A model generated the notes under the pieces. The model was given only the letters and a program-made list of their open reading frames with translations. It did no database searches and was not told the origin of the DNA. 64,000 bases of DNA from CAZSDP01 sp964605665 (GTDB lineage Bacteria; Planctomycetota; UBA8108; UBA1146), in NCBI GenBank assembly GCA_964605665.1, contig CAZSDP010000003.1, forward strand, positions 186,001-250,000, read 5' to 3'. Below, in pieces: positions 42,088 to 51,809 of the stretch; position 1 is the first letter of the stretch; each line of letters starts with the position of its first letter. The position numbers and the translations under genes are program-made.

Positions 42088-43350
42088 TCAAACCAGATGC
42101 TCTGTCCAGCGACGTGCCAAGTGCAGAATCGTCTCCACCGCTTGCACCAGGCTGCGGTGAGCGATCCACTCTTTTCTTGAGTGTGCCAGCATTCCGCCGG
42201 CAAAGATGTTGGGGGTCGGATGACCAGCCTGCGTCAATAAACTCCCATCGGTTCCGCCTCGGATCGGATGGCGAATCGGTTCAAGGCCAGCGTCTCGGAT
42301 GGCACCGTCGGCAAGATCAACCACGTTGGGAAACTCGTCCAAGAGAGTCTTCATGTTTCGATATTGCTCCCGCGCCTCGACCTCGATCGAAGAGCCGGGA
42401 TATCTCTCCTGAAACTGGGACGCGAGTCTCCTCAACAACTCGATGCGTTGTTGATTTCCTGCTCTTTCAAAATCCCGAATGATGATGTGTGCAGAAGCAT
42501 GCTCGACAGAACCAGAGGACTCCACCAGATAGTAAAACCCCTCCCGACCTTCGGTTTTCTCTGGGCATTCGTCGGGGGGCAATGCTGCGAGAATTCGGGA
42601 GAGAATCATCCCCGCATGGACAAGTCGATCCTTGGCGCTGCCAGGGTGCACCCCAACTCCTTTGACTGAGATGTCAACCCGCCAAGCATCGAAGCATTCA
42701 TCTTCGAGCTCTCCCGGCTCCCCACCGTCGATGGTGTAACCAAACTTCGGCAGCAAAGACAGGTCGAGGCCTTCGGTCCCTCTCCCCACCTCCTCGTCGG
42801 TGGTAAAGCAAGCGACGATGGGACCATGGGGCAAATCCTCAAACTTCCTGAACGCATGAAGAGCAGCGATGATTTCGGCAACTCCCGCCTTGTCATCAGC
42901 ACCGAGCAAGGTTTGACCGGAGGCGGTGACGATTGTCTCTCCTGTCAAGCTGGCGAGCTCTGGACTGTCGGAGACACTCAACTCTAGAGACTCGTCATCC
43001 GGAAATCGGATCGGCTCTCCACTCCAGTTCTCATGGCAGAGGGGAACAACTCCGTCACCAGGCTGCTCCGGAGAGGTATCGACATGGGCAAAGAGAGCGA
43101 ACGGCTCAACTCGATCGAAGTTTGAGCAAGCGTCGAGCTTCGCGATCACGAAACCTCTTTCGAGATTTTCGATCGTCTCCAATCCCAGACTTCGGGCTTC
43201 TTCCGCGAGAATCTTCAGTAGATCGAGTTGCCCTGAGGTGGAAGGTACTGTGTTTGAACTCTCATCCGAGGTCGTTCCGACCTTCACATAGCGAAGAAAT
43301 CGAGACAGAACATCCTCTTCGATCGTCTTCTTGATCTCCGCTCGCAACAC
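42088..43350 (-). CDS. pepT: Peptidase T (tripeptide aminopeptidase)
   Basis: M20B zinc peptidase of 420 residues, close to E. coli PepT (408). Metal ligands and active site are in FALFAHVDTSP, LLGADDKAGVAE, FTTDEEVGRGTEGLDL, IDGGEPGELEDE and, late, GGTDGSLLTQAGHPTPNIFAGG. It removes the N-terminal residue of tripeptides in the cytoplasm. GTG at 43350 has GGGAGG six bases upstream, which fixes the start. It lies 51 bases after thiI on the same strand and probably shares its transcript. Confidence 0.93.
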   Translation of the reverse strand: MLRAEIKKTIEEDVLSRFLRYVKVGTTSDESSNTVPSTSGQLDLLKILAEEARSLGLETIENLERGFVIAKLDACSNFDRVEPFALFAHVDTSPEQPGDGVVPLCHENWSGEPIRFPDDESLELSVSDSPELASLTGETIVTASGQTLLGADDKAGVAEIIAALHAFRKFEDLPHGPIVACFTTDEEVGRGTEGLDLSLLPKFGYTIDGGEPGELEDECFDAWRVDISVKGVGVHPGSAKDRLVHAGMILSRILAALPPDECPEKTEGREGFYYLVESSGSVEHASAHIIIRDFERAGNQQRIELLRRLASQFQERYPGSSIEVEAREQYRNMKTLLDEFPNVVDLADGAIRDAGLEPIRHPIRGGTDGSLLTQAGHPTPNIFAGGMLAHSRKEWIAHRSLVQAVETILHLARRWTEHLV

Positions 43351-43401
43351 CGATCGCCTCCCGCCTTCTGAAGAGTTCCGGAATCGGACGCCTAGACACT
43401 C

Positions 43402-44712
43402 TCAACTCGACTTTGAACGATCTTCTCCCACAGAAACCACTTCAATATTGTCGAGAACCTCACCGAATTCTGCTCGGACATCCAACGCATCTTCCACTTC
43501 TTCAATTTCATGCAATCGCGCTGAAGTCACCGGATTTCTGGGCAGAAGGTATCCGCAACAATCAGAGTGAGGCTCGATGCTGATTTCAAAGGTCCCCAAA
43601 TTTTGCGCCTGTTGAATGATCTCGTCTTTTTCGTAGGTGAGGAGTGGTCGAAGCAATGGGAGGTCGACTGTGCTATCGAGGACTCCGAGATTGGCGAGGG
43701 TCTGACTCGCAACCTGTGCAAGACTCTCGCCACTTCCGATCGCAATGCAGCGCTCTTGTCTCGCGATACGCTCAGCAAATCTCAGCATGAAGCGGCGATA
43801 GAGCATCACTCGCCACTTCGCAGGAGCATCTGCGACGATCCTTCGCTGCAATATCCCCAATGGAACCAGGTAGAGCTTGGTCAGCATTCGATGCTTCGAG
43901 AGCAGTTCTGCTAACTCTGTCACTTTTTCCACACTCGATCGATCGGTGAAGGGGCTCGAGTGAAAGTGAATGAACTGTACATGGCAGCCCCGCCTCAAAA
44001 GGCGCTCAGCCGCCACCGGAGAGTCGATCCCCCCCGACAGCATGTGCAACACCCTGCCGGCGGTTCCGATCGGGAGCCCGCGCGGTCCTTCGATCCGGCG
44101 ACGATGCAGAAAAATTTCCTTATTGAGGATGAGAACGTGGAACTCTTGCGCTGGATTGGTCAAATCGACCCGCGCCTTGCTCCGTTGATTGACCAACGAT
44201 CCCAGTCGAACCATCAGTTCTTGCGACCTGAGGGGATAAGACTTCTGCAAGCGACGACATCGAATCGCGAAACTCTCGAAACCACCCTCATCCGCCCACT
44301 CGGCCAACTTGGCTTCCACCGGTTCGAGATCCCACCCGAATCGTTCGACCGGTTCGAAGTGAACAATGCCGGGAATCCGCGAAAGACGGTTCTCTAGTTC
44401 GCGTGCGTCTCCAGAACTCCGCTGATCGACCCTCAATCTCCCAAAGAGGCGGTGAATTCCCGTCACCTGAAGTCCCTGCACACCGAAGTACATATTCCGG
44501 ACAAGGCTCGCTTCGAAATGGGGCCGATTCCCCTTCTTCAGTCCAACCTCACCGTAGTAGACCAGGTAGCTGCGAGAGTCCTCTACTGGAGTCTCGCCAG
44601 ACTGTGAAGGTGTTGCAATCTCGGGAGAATCGCCGTCAGGCTGGTCTAGAGACGCATCGGGATTGGAGGCTGGTTCAGGTCGATCGATCGCAGGATCGAG
44701 ATCAGAATTCAT
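43402..44712 (-). CDS. thiI: tRNA 4-thiouridine synthetase ThiI
   Basis: The protein has 436 residues. The first about 45 residues are acidic and disordered. The ferredoxin-like/THUMP part starts at YLVYYGEVGLKKGNR and includes DLTNPAQEFHVLIL. The PP-loop adenylation site is HMLSGGIDSPVAAERL. FRFAERIARQERCIAIGSGESLAQVASQT-type and SIEPHSDCCGYLLP blocks close the AANH domain. It has no C-terminal rhodanese domain, as in Bacillus ThiI, where sulfur comes directly from a cysteine desulfurase. It thiolates U8 of tRNA. ATG at 44712. Divergent from the queuosine precursor operon, with another tRNA modification path next door. Confidence 0.92.
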   Translation of the reverse strand: MNSDLDPAIDRPEPASNPDASLDQPDGDSPEIATPSQSGETPVEDSRSYLVYYGEVGLKKGNRPHFEASLVRNMYFGVQGLQVTGIHRLFGRLRVDQRSSGDARELENRLSRIPGIVHFEPVERFGWDLEPVEAKLAEWADEGGFESFAIRCRRLQKSYPLRSQELMVRLGSLVNQRSKARVDLTNPAQEFHVLILNKEIFLHRRRIEGPRGLPIGTAGRVLHMLSGGIDSPVAAERLLRRGCHVQFIHFHSSPFTDRSSVEKVTELAELLSKHRMLTKLYLVPLGILQRRIVADAPAKWRVMLYRRFMLRFAERIARQERCIAIGSGESLAQVASQTLANLGVLDSTVDLPLLRPLLTYEKDEIIQQAQNLGTFEISIEPHSDCCGYLLPRNPVTSARLHEIEEVEDALDVRAEFGEVLDNIEVVSVGEDRSKSS

Positions 44713-44873
44713 CGGAGTGCTTCCGCTCTTCGCCTTTGGTCCCTGTTTTCGCTCCCGCCCTCCCCGGGCGCCGGCTATTCTCTTCTCTCAAGCCAACCCC
44801 ATCGAGGTGGTTTTCAGAATTGCCCGGAGCGATCTGCCAATAGAAGCGCCGATCCACTGAAGAGGAGCTTACC

Positions 44874-45311
44874 GTGCCTCCCCAATCGAAGGTCTACCGG
44901 CGTGAACACACGGTCGCTTTCGCCGACGTCGATGCTGCGGGAATTGTCTACTATCCCAGACTGCTCCACATCTGTCATCTCACCTTTGAGGAGTTCTTCT
45001 CCGATGTTGGAGACTTGTCCTACTCAAAGTGGATTCTCGATCAGAGGCTCGGCTTTCCGACGGTTCACCTGGATGTCGATTTTTCGCAACCGGTCCGATA
45101 TGGGTCGCCCCTGACGATGGTGACCACGATTCAAAGAGTTGGAAAGCGCTCGGTTACCTTCAGGTTTGTCGGTGAATTGGCCGATGGCTCGACCGCTTTT
45201 CGTGCAGATGTGACGAAAGCGTGCGTGGGGATGGACTCCGGCGCTTCACAGATGATGCCCCAGGCACTCCTCGATCTATTCAGTGAGTTTCTTCAAGAGG
45301 CGACACCGTGA
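44874..45311 (+). CDS. Acyl-CoA thioesterase, 4-hydroxybenzoyl-CoA thioesterase-like (YbgC/DHNA-CoA type)
   Basis: Hotdog protein of 145 residues. AFADVDAAGIVYYPRLLHICH is the characteristic block, with the catalytic Asp followed by AGIVYYPR as in 4-hydroxybenzoyl-CoA and 1,4-dihydroxy-2-naphthoyl-CoA thioesterases. FPTVHLDVDFSQPVRYG is the second conserved segment. A role in menaquinone synthesis is possible but not shown; no men genes are in the window. GTG start with GAGGAG seven bases upstream. The stop overlaps the GTG start of queE, so it is first in a three-gene operon. Confidence 0.87.
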   Translation: MPPQSKVYRREHTVAFADVDAAGIVYYPRLLHICHLTFEEFFSDVGDLSYSKWILDQRLGFPTVHLDVDFSQPVRYGSPLTMVTTIQRVGKRSVTFRFVGELADGSTAFRADVTKACVGMDSGASQMMPQALLDLFSEFLQEATP

Positions 45312-45976
45312 ATTCCGACGCTGCAAACTACGACCTGAACGCCACCGTTCTCGTGCATGAGATCTACCTATCGATACAAGGAGAATCGACTCATGCCGGG
45401 CGTCCATGCGTCTTCATCCGACTGACCGGTTGCCCGCTGAGATGCGTCTGGTGTGATACCGAGTATGCGTTCAGCGGAGGAGAGTCGTTGCCGATCTCGG
45501 AAGTGCTGCAGCGAGCCTCCGAATGGGACGTGTCTCTCGTCGAGCTGACGGGTGGAGAGCCGCTCGCTCAGAAGAATGCGCGTCCTCTCTTGAGCGCGTT
45601 GGCTGAGCAGTTTGAAGAAGTTCTGCTCGAGACCTCAGGTGCGGAGTCGATCGCTGGGATCGATCGGAGAGTGCGACGAATCGTCGACTTGAAGGCTCCC
45701 GGAAGTGGAGAGGTCGCTCGTAATCGAATGGAGAATTTGGCCGAATTGCGCGATGGGGACGAACTGAAGATCGTTCTCGCAGATCGCGCTGACTATGAGT
45801 GGGCCTGCCAAATGCTGGCGGAGCACTCCCCTTCGGTTCCCGTCCACTTCTCCCCGGTGCATGGGAGATTAGATCCTCAGACTCTCGCGGAGTGGATCAT
45901 CGAAGACCAACTGACGGTGAGGCTGCAATTGCAACAACACAAGTACATTTGGGATCCGGAGGCACGAGGAGTATGA
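45308..45976 (+). CDS. queE: 7-carboxy-7-deazaguanine synthase (radical SAM)
   Basis: The protein has 222 residues. EIYLSIQGESTHAGRPCVFIR and RLTGCPLRCVWCDTEYAFSG give the QueE signature; the cysteines in CPLRCVWC bind the [4Fe-4S] cluster in the C-x3-C-x2-C pattern. VELTGGEPLAQ is the SAM-binding GGE motif. It converts 6-carboxytetrahydropterin to 7-carboxy-7-deazaguanine in the pathway to preQ0, queuosine and related bases. It starts at GTG overlapping the thioesterase stop and ends overlapping the queD start (ATGA). QueD makes its substrate, so the pair is a functional unit. Confidence 0.94.
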   Translation: MNSDAANYDLNATVLVHEIYLSIQGESTHAGRPCVFIRLTGCPLRCVWCDTEYAFSGGESLPISEVLQRASEWDVSLVELTGGEPLAQKNARPLLSALAEQFEEVLLETSGAESIAGIDRRVRRIVDLKAPGSGEVARNRMENLAELRDGDELKIVLADRADYEWACQMLAEHSPSVPVHFSPVHGRLDPQTLAEWIIEDQLTVRLQLQQHKYIWDPEARGV

Positions 45977-46359
45977 GCACGGAATCGTCCCCCACCATGG
46001 AGTTGATCCATCGCTTTCGATTCGAAGCCGCGCACTTCCTTCCCAATGTCCCGCAAGACCACAAGTGCCGCCGAATGCATGGCCACTCCTTCGAGGCGAA
46101 GGTGGTGGTCAGAGGGGCCGTGGATCCGTCGCATGGCTGGGTGATCGATTACGCAGACATCAAGAGAGCGGTGGCGCCGCTGAGGGAGCAACTCGACCAT
46201 CACCTGCTCAATGAAGTCGAGGGATTGGAGAATCCCACGTCTGAACTGCTCGCATTGTGGATCTGGAATCGCCTGAAACCTGCTCTCCCGCAGCTCGCCG
46301 AGGTTCACATCGCAGAAACTTGCAACAACGCCTGTACCTATCGAGGCGAGGTTGGCTAG
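45973..46359 (+). CDS. queD: 6-carboxytetrahydropterin synthase
   Basis: The protein has 128 residues, the expected size. Zinc ligands are in FRFEAAHFLP and RMHGHSFEAKV, and Cys in HKCRRMHGH is the catalytic thiol of QueD. DHHLLNEVEGLENPTSELLA carries the His-Asp pair and the conserved Glu. It turns dihydroneopterin triphosphate into 6-carboxytetrahydropterin, the substrate of QueE. ATG at 45973 overlaps the queE stop. queC, queF and tgt are not in this window. Confidence 0.95.
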   Translation: MSTESSPTMELIHRFRFEAAHFLPNVPQDHKCRRMHGHSFEAKVVVRGAVDPSHGWVIDYADIKRAVAPLREQLDHHLLNEVEGLENPTSELLALWIWNRLKPALPQLAEVHIAETCNNACTYRGEVG

Positions 46360-46503
46360 GCTCACCCGGCCAGCGCGACCCGCTTCACGATCAAAGTCGA
46401 AGAAGATCGAGCGAAGCCCTTCTCGCGCCGGCTCCGATCGTCGAAACTAGCGACACGACCTCTTCGAGTGAAAGCCCAAAATCAAAGTGACAGGGGATAA
46501 CGG

Positions 46504-48327
46504 ATGTGCGGGATTTTTGGCTTGTCAGGAAAGCACGACATTGCGCCCACCTTGGTCGCAGGCCTCGAGCGCCTCGAGTATCGGGGCTATGACTCATGTG
46601 GCCTCAGCGTCCTCGATGCAGATGGTCAACTCGTGCTTCGCAAAGGGATCGGAGAAGTCGCGGTCGTTGCCAGGGAGGAACGATTCGAAGAGCTCTCCGG
46701 AACTTCTGCTCTCGGACATACACGTTGGGCAACTCACGGTCGTGTTTCTCGGGTGAATGCCCACCCTCACTTCGACAGCTATCGCGAAATCGCCATTGTC
46801 CACAACGGCATTTTGGAAAACCACGAGGCACTGCGATCTCGATTGGTTGCCCGTGGACATGCATTTCTGTCGGAAACCGACTCAGAAGTCATCGCCCATC
46901 TGATCGAAGAGGAACTGAAGGGGAAAAACGACTTTCCCGAAGCCGTTCTGCGAGCAGGACGGCAACTTCTCGGAACATATGGAATCGGAGTCATCAGTTC
47001 TCGCCATCCCGGCGTCCTGATCGCCCTTCGACAAGAGAGCCCCATTCTCCTCGGGATTGGTCAGGACTTTCACTGCTTCGCGTCAGATCCCCTCGCATTT
47101 TCCGACCTCACCGATCAAGTCGTTTTTCTTGAGGATGGTGAGATGGCGGTGATCGAACCGGGTCAATTTTCAGTGCGCTCGATCGAGTCGGGTGAACCGA
47201 TCGAACGTGACTCCATCGTCCTCGATTTGGCAGACCGCCGTACCGACCACTCCGGATTTCCAGACTATATGTCGAAGGAAATTCAAGAAAATGCAGGGGT
47301 GGTCCGCACTGCGCTCGAAATTCCCGCCGAAGAAATCGAAGGGTTGGTCGCAGAATTCGAAAATGCGCCACACTCACTGCTGACCGGCATCGGCACCAGT
47401 TTTTACGTGGCAGTGATGACGCAATATGTCTTCGCCAAGCTCGCCAACCGGTTTGTCTCGGCCGTGAGCTCCGATGAACTCCCCTATCTCGCCTGTTTCA
47501 AAGAGGGTGATCACGTCCTCGCCATTTCGCAATCGGGAGAGACCTACGACACCCTCAAAGCACTCCGGCAGGCAAAAAACAAAGGTGCTCGAACAACCGC
47601 GGTACTCAACGTCCCCACCAGTTCGATGGCCCGCGAGACCGATCACTGGATCGATCAGCGCGCCGGTGCCGAAATCTGCGTCCTTTCGACAAAATCGACG
47701 ATGTCACAACTGGTGATTCTGTGGCGAGTCGCGATCGAGCTCGGAGAGCGGAATGGCTCGCTCACGCCGGAGAAGGCGAATCAGGCAAAAGCGGAGCTCA
47801 CAGAACTCCCTTCGCAACTTGAAGTGATCTGGAACCAGCGCCATAGCCAATTGCGAGATCTCGCGCGACGCTTCAGCGTCATTCGAAATTGGTTCTTTCT
47901 TGGTCGCGGTGTCTATCATGGCCTTGCCCTCGAAGCCGCCCTCAAATTCAAGGAAGTCACTTACTGTCACGCGGAGGGGATGCCCGCAGGCGCTCTCAAG
48001 CATGGCACGATTTCTTTGATTGACGAAGCGATGCACACCGCCATCTTTCTTCCGGGAGAAGATGAGCCGGAGCTCCGTCAACAATGCATCGGCGCGGTCA
48101 CTGAGATTGGTGCGAGAGGTGGCAAAGTCATCGCGTTTCAGCCGGAGGGAATCGGAGATCCGGAAGGTCTCTTCGAGGCGATCGTCGAATCTCCTCGCGG
48201 TGGCACGGTGACCGCCCCACTTTTGAGTCTGATGCAAGCACAACTCTTCGCGTACTACACCGCCCGATCTCTCGGACGAAATGTCGATAAGCCGCGATCA
48301 CTCGCCAAGTCAGTCACCGTCGGTTAA
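46504..48327 (+). CDS. glmS: Glutamine--fructose-6-phosphate aminotransferase
   Basis: The protein has 607 residues, the standard length. The N-terminal glutaminase starts MCGIFGLSG, where Cys2 becomes the nucleophile after removal of Met; GHTRWATHG and HNGILENH bind glutamine. Two SIS domains follow (TGIGTSFYVAVMTQYVF; ISQSGETYDTLKALRQAK; LGRGVYHGLALEAALKFKE), and the C-terminus DKPRSLAKSVTVG is the conserved tail that forms the sugar site. It makes glucosamine-6-phosphate for peptidoglycan and LPS. The 144-base upstream gap is too short for, and shows no sign of, a glmS ribozyme. It stands alone. Confidence 0.97.
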   Translation: MCGIFGLSGKHDIAPTLVAGLERLEYRGYDSCGLSVLDADGQLVLRKGIGEVAVVAREERFEELSGTSALGHTRWATHGRVSRVNAHPHFDSYREIAIVHNGILENHEALRSRLVARGHAFLSETDSEVIAHLIEEELKGKNDFPEAVLRAGRQLLGTYGIGVISSRHPGVLIALRQESPILLGIGQDFHCFASDPLAFSDLTDQVVFLEDGEMAVIEPGQFSVRSIESGEPIERDSIVLDLADRRTDHSGFPDYMSKEIQENAGVVRTALEIPAEEIEGLVAEFENAPHSLLTGIGTSFYVAVMTQYVFAKLANRFVSAVSSDELPYLACFKEGDHVLAISQSGETYDTLKALRQAKNKGARTTAVLNVPTSSMARETDHWIDQRAGAEICVLSTKSTMSQLVILWRVAIELGERNGSLTPEKANQAKAELTELPSQLEVIWNQRHSQLRDLARRFSVIRNWFFLGRGVYHGLALEAALKFKEVTYCHAEGMPAGALKHGTISLIDEAMHTAIFLPGEDEPELRQQCIGAVTEIGARGGKVIAFQPEGIGDPEGLFEAIVESPRGGTVTAPLLSLMQAQLFAYYTARSLGRNVDKPRSLAKSVTVG

Positions 48328-48391
48328 CCGAACAGAGCGGCGCATCTCCGCAGTCTTGCTGAAGACGAACAACGAGGGCTACCCCTCACGA

Positions 48392-49609
48392 TCAGTGAGA
48401 GGCTGACGACCGCGGTCGCTCTGAAAATCTCCCCATCCCGAAGTGCGATCGGTCGAGTTCACAAGGAAGCCCGAGCCCCATCGCGGCGAGCAGCTCTCCC
48501 ACCGCGGCAGAGTGCTTGAATCCATGCCCAGAGCAGGGAGAGGCCAGAATCAACTGAGAGTGATCGGGATGATGATCGATGACAAACTCACCATCGGGAG
48601 TCACCGTGAAGAGGCAGGACGTTCCACGGATGCATCGGGCGCCGACTCGTAAGAATCGAGAGCTGAATTCGAGCATCCGTTGCTGCTCTTCGGCGGTGAC
48701 CGGCGTACATCCGACCGCCGGATCGCAAGTGGAACCGTAGTACTCGGTCGCGATCTTGATCCCCCCTTCGGGGCCGTCATTGGCGGGAAAGCCATAGAGC
48801 ACGTCATCGCGCAAACGATCGGTTCGAATGAAGACAGGGAACCGGTCAGGAAGAAAATCTTCGATCGATCCCTCGACATCGACCCAATAGAGAGACTGGC
48901 GATAAACCTTGAACTTCTCGTGATGCATCGCAGGAAGAAATCGGTTCAACCAAGAACCGGCAGACAAGATGACTCGCTGTGCGGTGTACTCTCCCGAGTC
49001 GGTCACCACTCTGGCAGTTCCATCACTCAATGGTTCCACTTGATGCACCGGTTCTTGCGTGCGCACTTCAGCTCCCTGATTTTGGGCACAGCGCAACTGA
49101 GTTTCGATGCACTTCTCAGGGGCAACGAAACCAGCATCCGGCTCGTAGTAGCCTCTCTCGCGCCCTGAATAACGGAACTGTGGGAATCGTTCTTCCAGTT
49201 GATGGTGATCGAGGACTTCATGCTCGATTTCGAATGCCTTTGCCGCGGCGACAGTCTCTCCGATGAAGTCTGCCGCGCCATGAACCGGTGAGCCCTGCTC
49301 CTCCCCTGAAAAGAAGAGCCCGCCCGTGACGGTCAGTAGGTTCTCTCCCGTGGCCGCTTCGAGCTCTCTCCAAATCTGATGGGAGCGGATGGCGAATGGG
49401 ACATAGTGACGTCCCTCTCCGATACCGAGTCGCGTCAGCCGCGTCTCGCCATGGGAAGACCCTCGGTTGTGAGGGGGATCGAACTGATCGATCCCGAGGA
49501 CTCGGGCATCATGCTTGGAAAGTTGATAAAGAGCGGCACTTCCCATCGCACCCAGTCCCACCACGATCACGTCGTAATGCTGACTTCCGTTCTTTTGCTC
49601 GCCAGACAT
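48392..49609 (-). CDS. solA: Monomeric sarcosine / N-methyl-L-tryptophan oxidase-like flavoenzyme
   Basis: The protein has 405 residues from the ATG at 49609. The N-terminal FAD fold is YDVIVVGLGAMGSAALYQLS. FDPPHNRGSSHGETRLTRLG is the diagnostic block of MSOX/SolA enzymes. GTSCLFTVTPDGEFVIDHHP contains the cysteine that covalently binds FAD in these proteins. ASPCSGHGFKHSAAVGEL ends the domain. The family oxidises N-methyl amino acids with oxygen; substrate choice between sarcosine, N-methyltryptophan and pipecolate is not decided by sequence. GGGGGAGG precedes the ATG almost without spacing, so the exact start is not certain. It is convergent with glmS. Confidence 0.87.
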   Translation of the reverse strand: MSGEQKNGSQHYDVIVVGLGAMGSAALYQLSKHDARVLGIDQFDPPHNRGSSHGETRLTRLGIGEGRHYVPFAIRSHQIWRELEAATGENLLTVTGGLFFSGEEQGSPVHGAADFIGETVAAAKAFEIEHEVLDHHQLEERFPQFRYSGRERGYYEPDAGFVAPEKCIETQLRCAQNQGAEVRTQEPVHQVEPLSDGTARVVTDSGEYTAQRVILSAGSWLNRFLPAMHHEKFKVYRQSLYWVDVEGSIEDFLPDRFPVFIRTDRLRDDVLYGFPANDGPEGGIKIATEYYGSTCDPAVGCTPVTAEEQQRMLEFSSRFLRVGARCIRGTSCLFTVTPDGEFVIDHHPDHSQLILASPCSGHGFKHSAAVGELLAAMGLGLPCELDRSHFGMGRFSERPRSSASH

Positions 49610-49785
49610 CCTCCCCCACTTCCCGCTGCTGAAAATCGGCTGACTCCAAGATGCCAGGAGGATCGAAAATCGACCAGCCCGTTCGTCAGCCCTCTTCGCT
49701 ATATCGGTCACCGCTCCTGATACCATGAGGATTGGAGCGATCGATCCCTTCGAGGGCTATAAACCGCCGAGAATGGGAATCGAGG

Positions 49786-50253
49786 CTAAGGTGAGGAGGG
49801 AGTGTTCGCGGCGATCTTCTGCTGCAGCTCCTCCTGGCCAGCTGAGAGACTCCCCACCCCGTAGGTCTGTCGCCCTCCATCGGCGTCGATCACGACACAA
49901 CGGACTGCATCTCCTGGAATCCAGTTCCAGACTTTGGCTTCCAGAAGATAGCGATCACCATTTGGCTCCATCTGGGAGTAGTAGGTCCGATATCCAAAGT
50001 GGTCGATCCATGTCGGAGTGAACTGCACCACCAATGCCGCCAGCGAGATAAAGAGAACGAGACCGGCTAACACCACTCTCTTTTTCTTCCGCCCGGAAGG
50101 AGCCGACGGTCGCAGATGATCTCGGAGCGGAGCTTCTTCAGCAGGGAGACCCTGCAGCTGAAAGTTCTGCCCTTCCAGAGGTCGGGAGAGGGAATCACTG
50201 GGAGTATTCTGGGAAGGCCTTCGATCTTGAGGTTCGGTCATCTCGGCTCTCAT
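49786..50253 (-). CDS. Small single-pass membrane protein of unknown function
   Basis: The protein has 155 residues. A polar N-terminus of about 60 residues with a basic KKKR patch precedes one transmembrane helix (VVLAGLVLFISLAALVV). The outer about 75 residues include YYSQMEPNGDRYLLEA and GDAVRCVVIDADGGRQTYG, beta-rich and without a recognised motif. By topology it is a type II anchor with a small outer domain. It lies upstream of the SolA-like gene on the same strand, 176 bases apart. No function can be given. Confidence 0.55.
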   Translation of the reverse strand: MRAEMTEPQDRRPSQNTPSDSLSRPLEGQNFQLQGLPAEEAPLRDHLRPSAPSGRKKKRVVLAGLVLFISLAALVVQFTPTWIDHFGYRTYYSQMEPNGDRYLLEAKVWNWIPGDAVRCVVIDADGGRQTYGVGSLSAGQEELQQKIAANTPSSP

Positions 50254-50687
50254 CGGGGTCCGGGAGCGAGTCCTCGAAGTCTACTGCCTCACCTCCACAT
50301 CGTCGATAGCTCACCCGAGACTCTGGCAAGAAACGAACGGTGCGGACCGACCGTTCGAGATCGATCGATCGTCCATCACTCGATCTGAGGTCAACCGACG
50401 ATGCGCTTCGGTGAATCGAGAGAATAGAACGCACTTTACGAGAAGCGCAGCGCTCTACCCCAGATGGGTTCTCATTTCGAGTGGACAAAGGGGACACTCA
50501 AAAAACTTCCTCGAGAGCCGATCTGCTGCTACAGAAACGTGGCAAAGAGCGCACACATCCTATTTTCACGGCATCGGAAAACAGAAGTTCTCCACCGTTA
50601 TGATCGGTAACCTGGTGATCGAATCGACATTCGGCCTCGCGAGCTCAGCGATGCTGAGCCAAGACGCATCGAAGGCACAAAACCTTC
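50254..50687. other. 434-base gap without a convincing gene
   Basis: No ORF here looks like a protein family; the longest on the minus strand is arginine- and serine-rich. A D-arm-like string on the minus strand near 50445-50470 does not extend to a full tRNA. I see no terminator. The region may hold the promoter for the membrane protein gene at 50253. Confidence 0.4.
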
Positions 50688-51809
50688 TCACTTCGCTGCG
50701 CAGCGATTTGGCCCCGCTTCGATTTGGAGAATCGCCGCTTCGTCGACCAAGGGAGACTTACCCTCATTGATCGAGATCACTTGATCGAAGCTCGGTGGCT
50801 TTGGACCGAGGCGACCGAGAATTCCCCGGACAAAACCATCTCGGTCACTTCCGTAACTACGGATCGCAGCGCGAAGGTCACCCAACGGCGCACCGACCAC
50901 CCCACCGTCGAAGGGGATTCCTGCACCGGTGTGACAAGGGAGCACTAGCAATCGGTCCGACAATTCTCCGACCACCTCGAAGAGGGTGTGAAAGAGTACT
51001 TCTGCGGCAGCGGGAGCACCCGCGTTTCCCTCTTCGAGATCAGGACGGCCCACCGCATCGGTAAAGAGGGTGTCTCCGGTGAAGAGCACTCGTTCATCGA
51101 GTTGGTAGGAGGTGCTCTCGCCGGTATGGCCAGGAGTGTGGACCGCCTGCAATGTCAACTCGCCCAGCTGGATCGCGGTGCGATCTTCGATCGGCTCATA
51201 GGGGAAGGTCACCCGGTCATTTTGGGGCAAGACGAGGGTCGCATCGGCAGCTTGAGAGAGACTTCGCGCTCGGGAAACATGATCCGCGTGAACATGGGTT
51301 TCGAGCACCATCACGATCGTTGCCCCACGCTCGGAGGCGAGATTGAGATAGACCTCGGAGCGAACGGACGGATCGATCACCAAGGCATATCCGGCACTCT
51401 CGACGTAGTAGGAAAGGCAGCCCTTCCCATTTCGACGAATTTGCAGGACGGTCGCCGAGGGGGATCCGGCTAACTCCACATCCACGAGAGTGTGCACGCC
51501 ACTCCAAGACTGCATTCCACCCGCCAGGTTGGCAACATCGAATCCATGGCCTTCCAGAATCGAGGTCGCTTTCCCCGCTGAGACCCCGATGTTGCAAACA
51601 ACGACCACTGGCTGATCACGGGGGATCTCCTCCAATTGAGCTTCCAATGGCGCGGGGTCGTTCGCCCGCATCGCGTCGATCACTGGAAGACTCTTCGCCC
51701 CGGGAATCGCCCAATCGGAAAACTTCTCTGGCTCCCGAATGTCGAGGATATATGGAGCAGCTCCACCTTCGATCTGAGTCTTCAGTTCATCGGGACTGAT
51801 CTCACGCAT
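50688..51809 (-). CDS. Rhodanese - metallo-beta-lactamase fusion (persulfide dioxygenase-like)
   Basis: The protein has 373 residues. The N-terminal rhodanese domain (1-105) has the catalytic cysteine in VVVCNIGVSAGKA and the opening ISPDELKTQIEGG. The metallo-beta-lactamase domain (from about 120) has THVHADHVSRA, HTPGHTGES, FTGDTLFTD and PCHTGAG, with iron or zinc ligands. This matches persulfide dioxygenases of the ETHE1/SdoA class, which oxidise glutathione persulfide to sulfite, here with the rhodanese first rather than last. ATG at 51809 has AAAGGAG seven bases upstream. The 1-Cys peroxiredoxin gene lies 71 bases upstream on the same strand, suggesting a joint role in thiol and sulfur stress. 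Confidence 0.85.
   Translation of the reverse strand: MREISPDELKTQIEGGAAPYILDIREPEKFSDWAIPGAKSLPVIDAMRANDPAPLEAQLEEIPRDQPVVVVCNIGVSAGKATSILEGHGFDVANLAGGMQSWSGVHTLVDVELAGSPSATVLQIRRNGKGCLSYYVESAGYALVIDPSVRSEVYLNLASERGATIVMVLETHVHADHVSRARSLSQAADATLVLPQNDRVTFPYEPIEDRTAIQLGELTLQAVHTPGHTGESTSYQLDERVLFTGDTLFTDAVGRPDLEEGNAGAPAAAEVLFHTLFEVVGELSDRLLVLPCHTGAGIPFDGGVVGAPLGDLRAAIRSYGSDRDGFVRGILGRLGPKPPSFDQVISINEGKSPLVDEAAILQIEAGPNRCAAK

Noticed and set aside
46360..46503. glmS ribozyme upstream of glmS
   Set aside because: The gap is only 144 bases and none of the conserved ribozyme core was recognised.
50430..50475. Minus-strand string GGTAGAGCGC resembling a tRNA D-arm
   Set aside because: No acceptor stem can be paired, the anticodon arm is irregular and no proper TTCRA T-loop follows at the right distance.
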